From Alphaproteobacteria bacterium (GTDB lineage Bacteria; Pseudomonadota; Alphaproteobacteria; Micavibrionales; UBA1664), in contig JAUHXB010000092.1 in assembly GCA_030427215.1 (NCBI GenBank), forward strand, positions 1 through 5,666: a DNA stretch of 5,666 bases, written 5' to 3'. The notes under the pieces are model-generated. The model was not told the origin of the DNA. It saw nothing but the letters and a program-made list of their open reading frames with translations, and made no database searches. The translations under genes and the position numbers were made by a program. Positions 5,335 through 5,666 of the stretch are shown piece by piece (the first letter of the stretch is position 1; each line of letters begins with the position of its first letter).

Positions 5335-5666
5335 ATGGGATATTTAAAAACAACCATTTTAATGGCGGGTATGACCGCATTATTCATGGGGCTTGGCGCC
5401 ATGATTGGCGGCGGGTCGGGCATGATGATTGCGCTGGTCATTGCGGTTGGCATGAATGTGTTTAGTTGGTGGAATTCCGACAAAATGGTTTTGCGTTATT
5501 ATAAGGCACGCCAAGTCGATCAATCCACTGCACCAGATTTATACAATATGGTCATGCAAATGGTGGAAAATGCCAATATGCCGATGCCAAAGGTTTATAT
5601 TATTGATAATGATCAACCCAACGCGTTTGCGACGGGGCGTAACCCCGAAAATGCGGCGGTTGCCGC
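5335..5666 (+). CDS. htpX: Membrane zinc metalloprotease HtpX, N-terminal part
   Basis: The first 110 codons of HtpX; the gene runs off the right edge (the family is normally about 280-300 residues). HtpX is an inner-membrane, zinc-dependent M48 protease that degrades misfolded membrane proteins alongside FtsH. Two hydrophobic segments (about 6-25 and 28-46, glycine- and methionine-rich) are the usual N-terminal membrane hairpin. They are followed by [19 protein letters not shown] (43-61), which contains the family-typical W-x-S-D-K and A segment, and then [20 protein letters not shown] (85-104), the P-N-A-F-A-T-G-R motif just before the active site. The catalytic HExxH would lie beyond the window, so activity cannot be judged. 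The ATG at 5335 is chosen because the N-terminus matches family expectation; the upstream AAGAT is a weak ribosome binding site. It is divergent from the DUF1674 gene. Confidence 0.95.
   Translation, partial: MGYLKTTILMAGMTALFMGLGAMIGGGSGMMIALVIAVGMNVFSWWNSDKMVLRYYKARQVDQSTAPDLYNMVMQMVENANMPMPKVYIIDNDQPNAFATGRNPENAAVA

Noticed and set aside
5274..5483. Minus-strand 69-codon frame over the start of htpX
   Set aside because: It is antisense to conserved HtpX sequence and overlaps the DUF1674 start; the methionine/proline-rich product is the complement of glycine/methionine codons.

Overview
The window looks like chromosomal DNA from an AT-rich alphaproteobacterium (roughly 40-43% G+C in most genes, estimated by eye and by counting sample lines). 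Two neighbourhoods support this. On the left is ppsR followed by coaE, part of a cluster common in Alphaproteobacteria. On the right is a DUF1674/SDHAF4-type gene divergent from htpX, a pairing also typical of that class. The lineage cannot be fixed further from this sequence.

Layout. Positions 1-1873 (+) hold a tightly packed run: the C-terminal part of PpsR (bifunctional kinase/pyrophosphorylase), CoaE (last step of CoA synthesis) and a stand-alone class I glutamine amidotransferase. The genes overlap by 4 and 11 bases, so they are probably one operon. Positions 1915-2325 (+) hold an unrecognised 136-residue gene at about 29% G+C, much more AT-rich than its neighbours. Positions 2371-4726 are on the minus strand: two RimJ/RimL-type GNAT acetyltransferases followed by a 12-helix MFS exporter-like protein. 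These three genes are joined by ATGA overlaps and read as one operon. Positions 4727-5104 hold no convincing gene. They contain the upstream region of that operon and a REPIN-like pair of inverted hairpins (5002-5087). Positions 5105-5299 (-) encode the DUF1674 protein, and a partial htpX leaves the right edge (5335-5666, +).

How the parts fit. The left and right blocks are housekeeping genes: PEP/pyruvate control, CoA synthesis, succinate dehydrogenase assembly and membrane protein quality control. The middle block (orphan gene plus GNAT-GNAT-MFS) looks like accessory material between them. The acetyltransferase/exporter operon could be a small modify-and-export or resistance unit, but no substrate can be read from the sequence. 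I found no RNA gene, CRISPR array, insertion sequence, integrase or clear novel defence system. The best targets for follow-up are the AT-rich orphan gene, the coupled GNAT-GNAT-MFS operon and the REPIN-like repeat.
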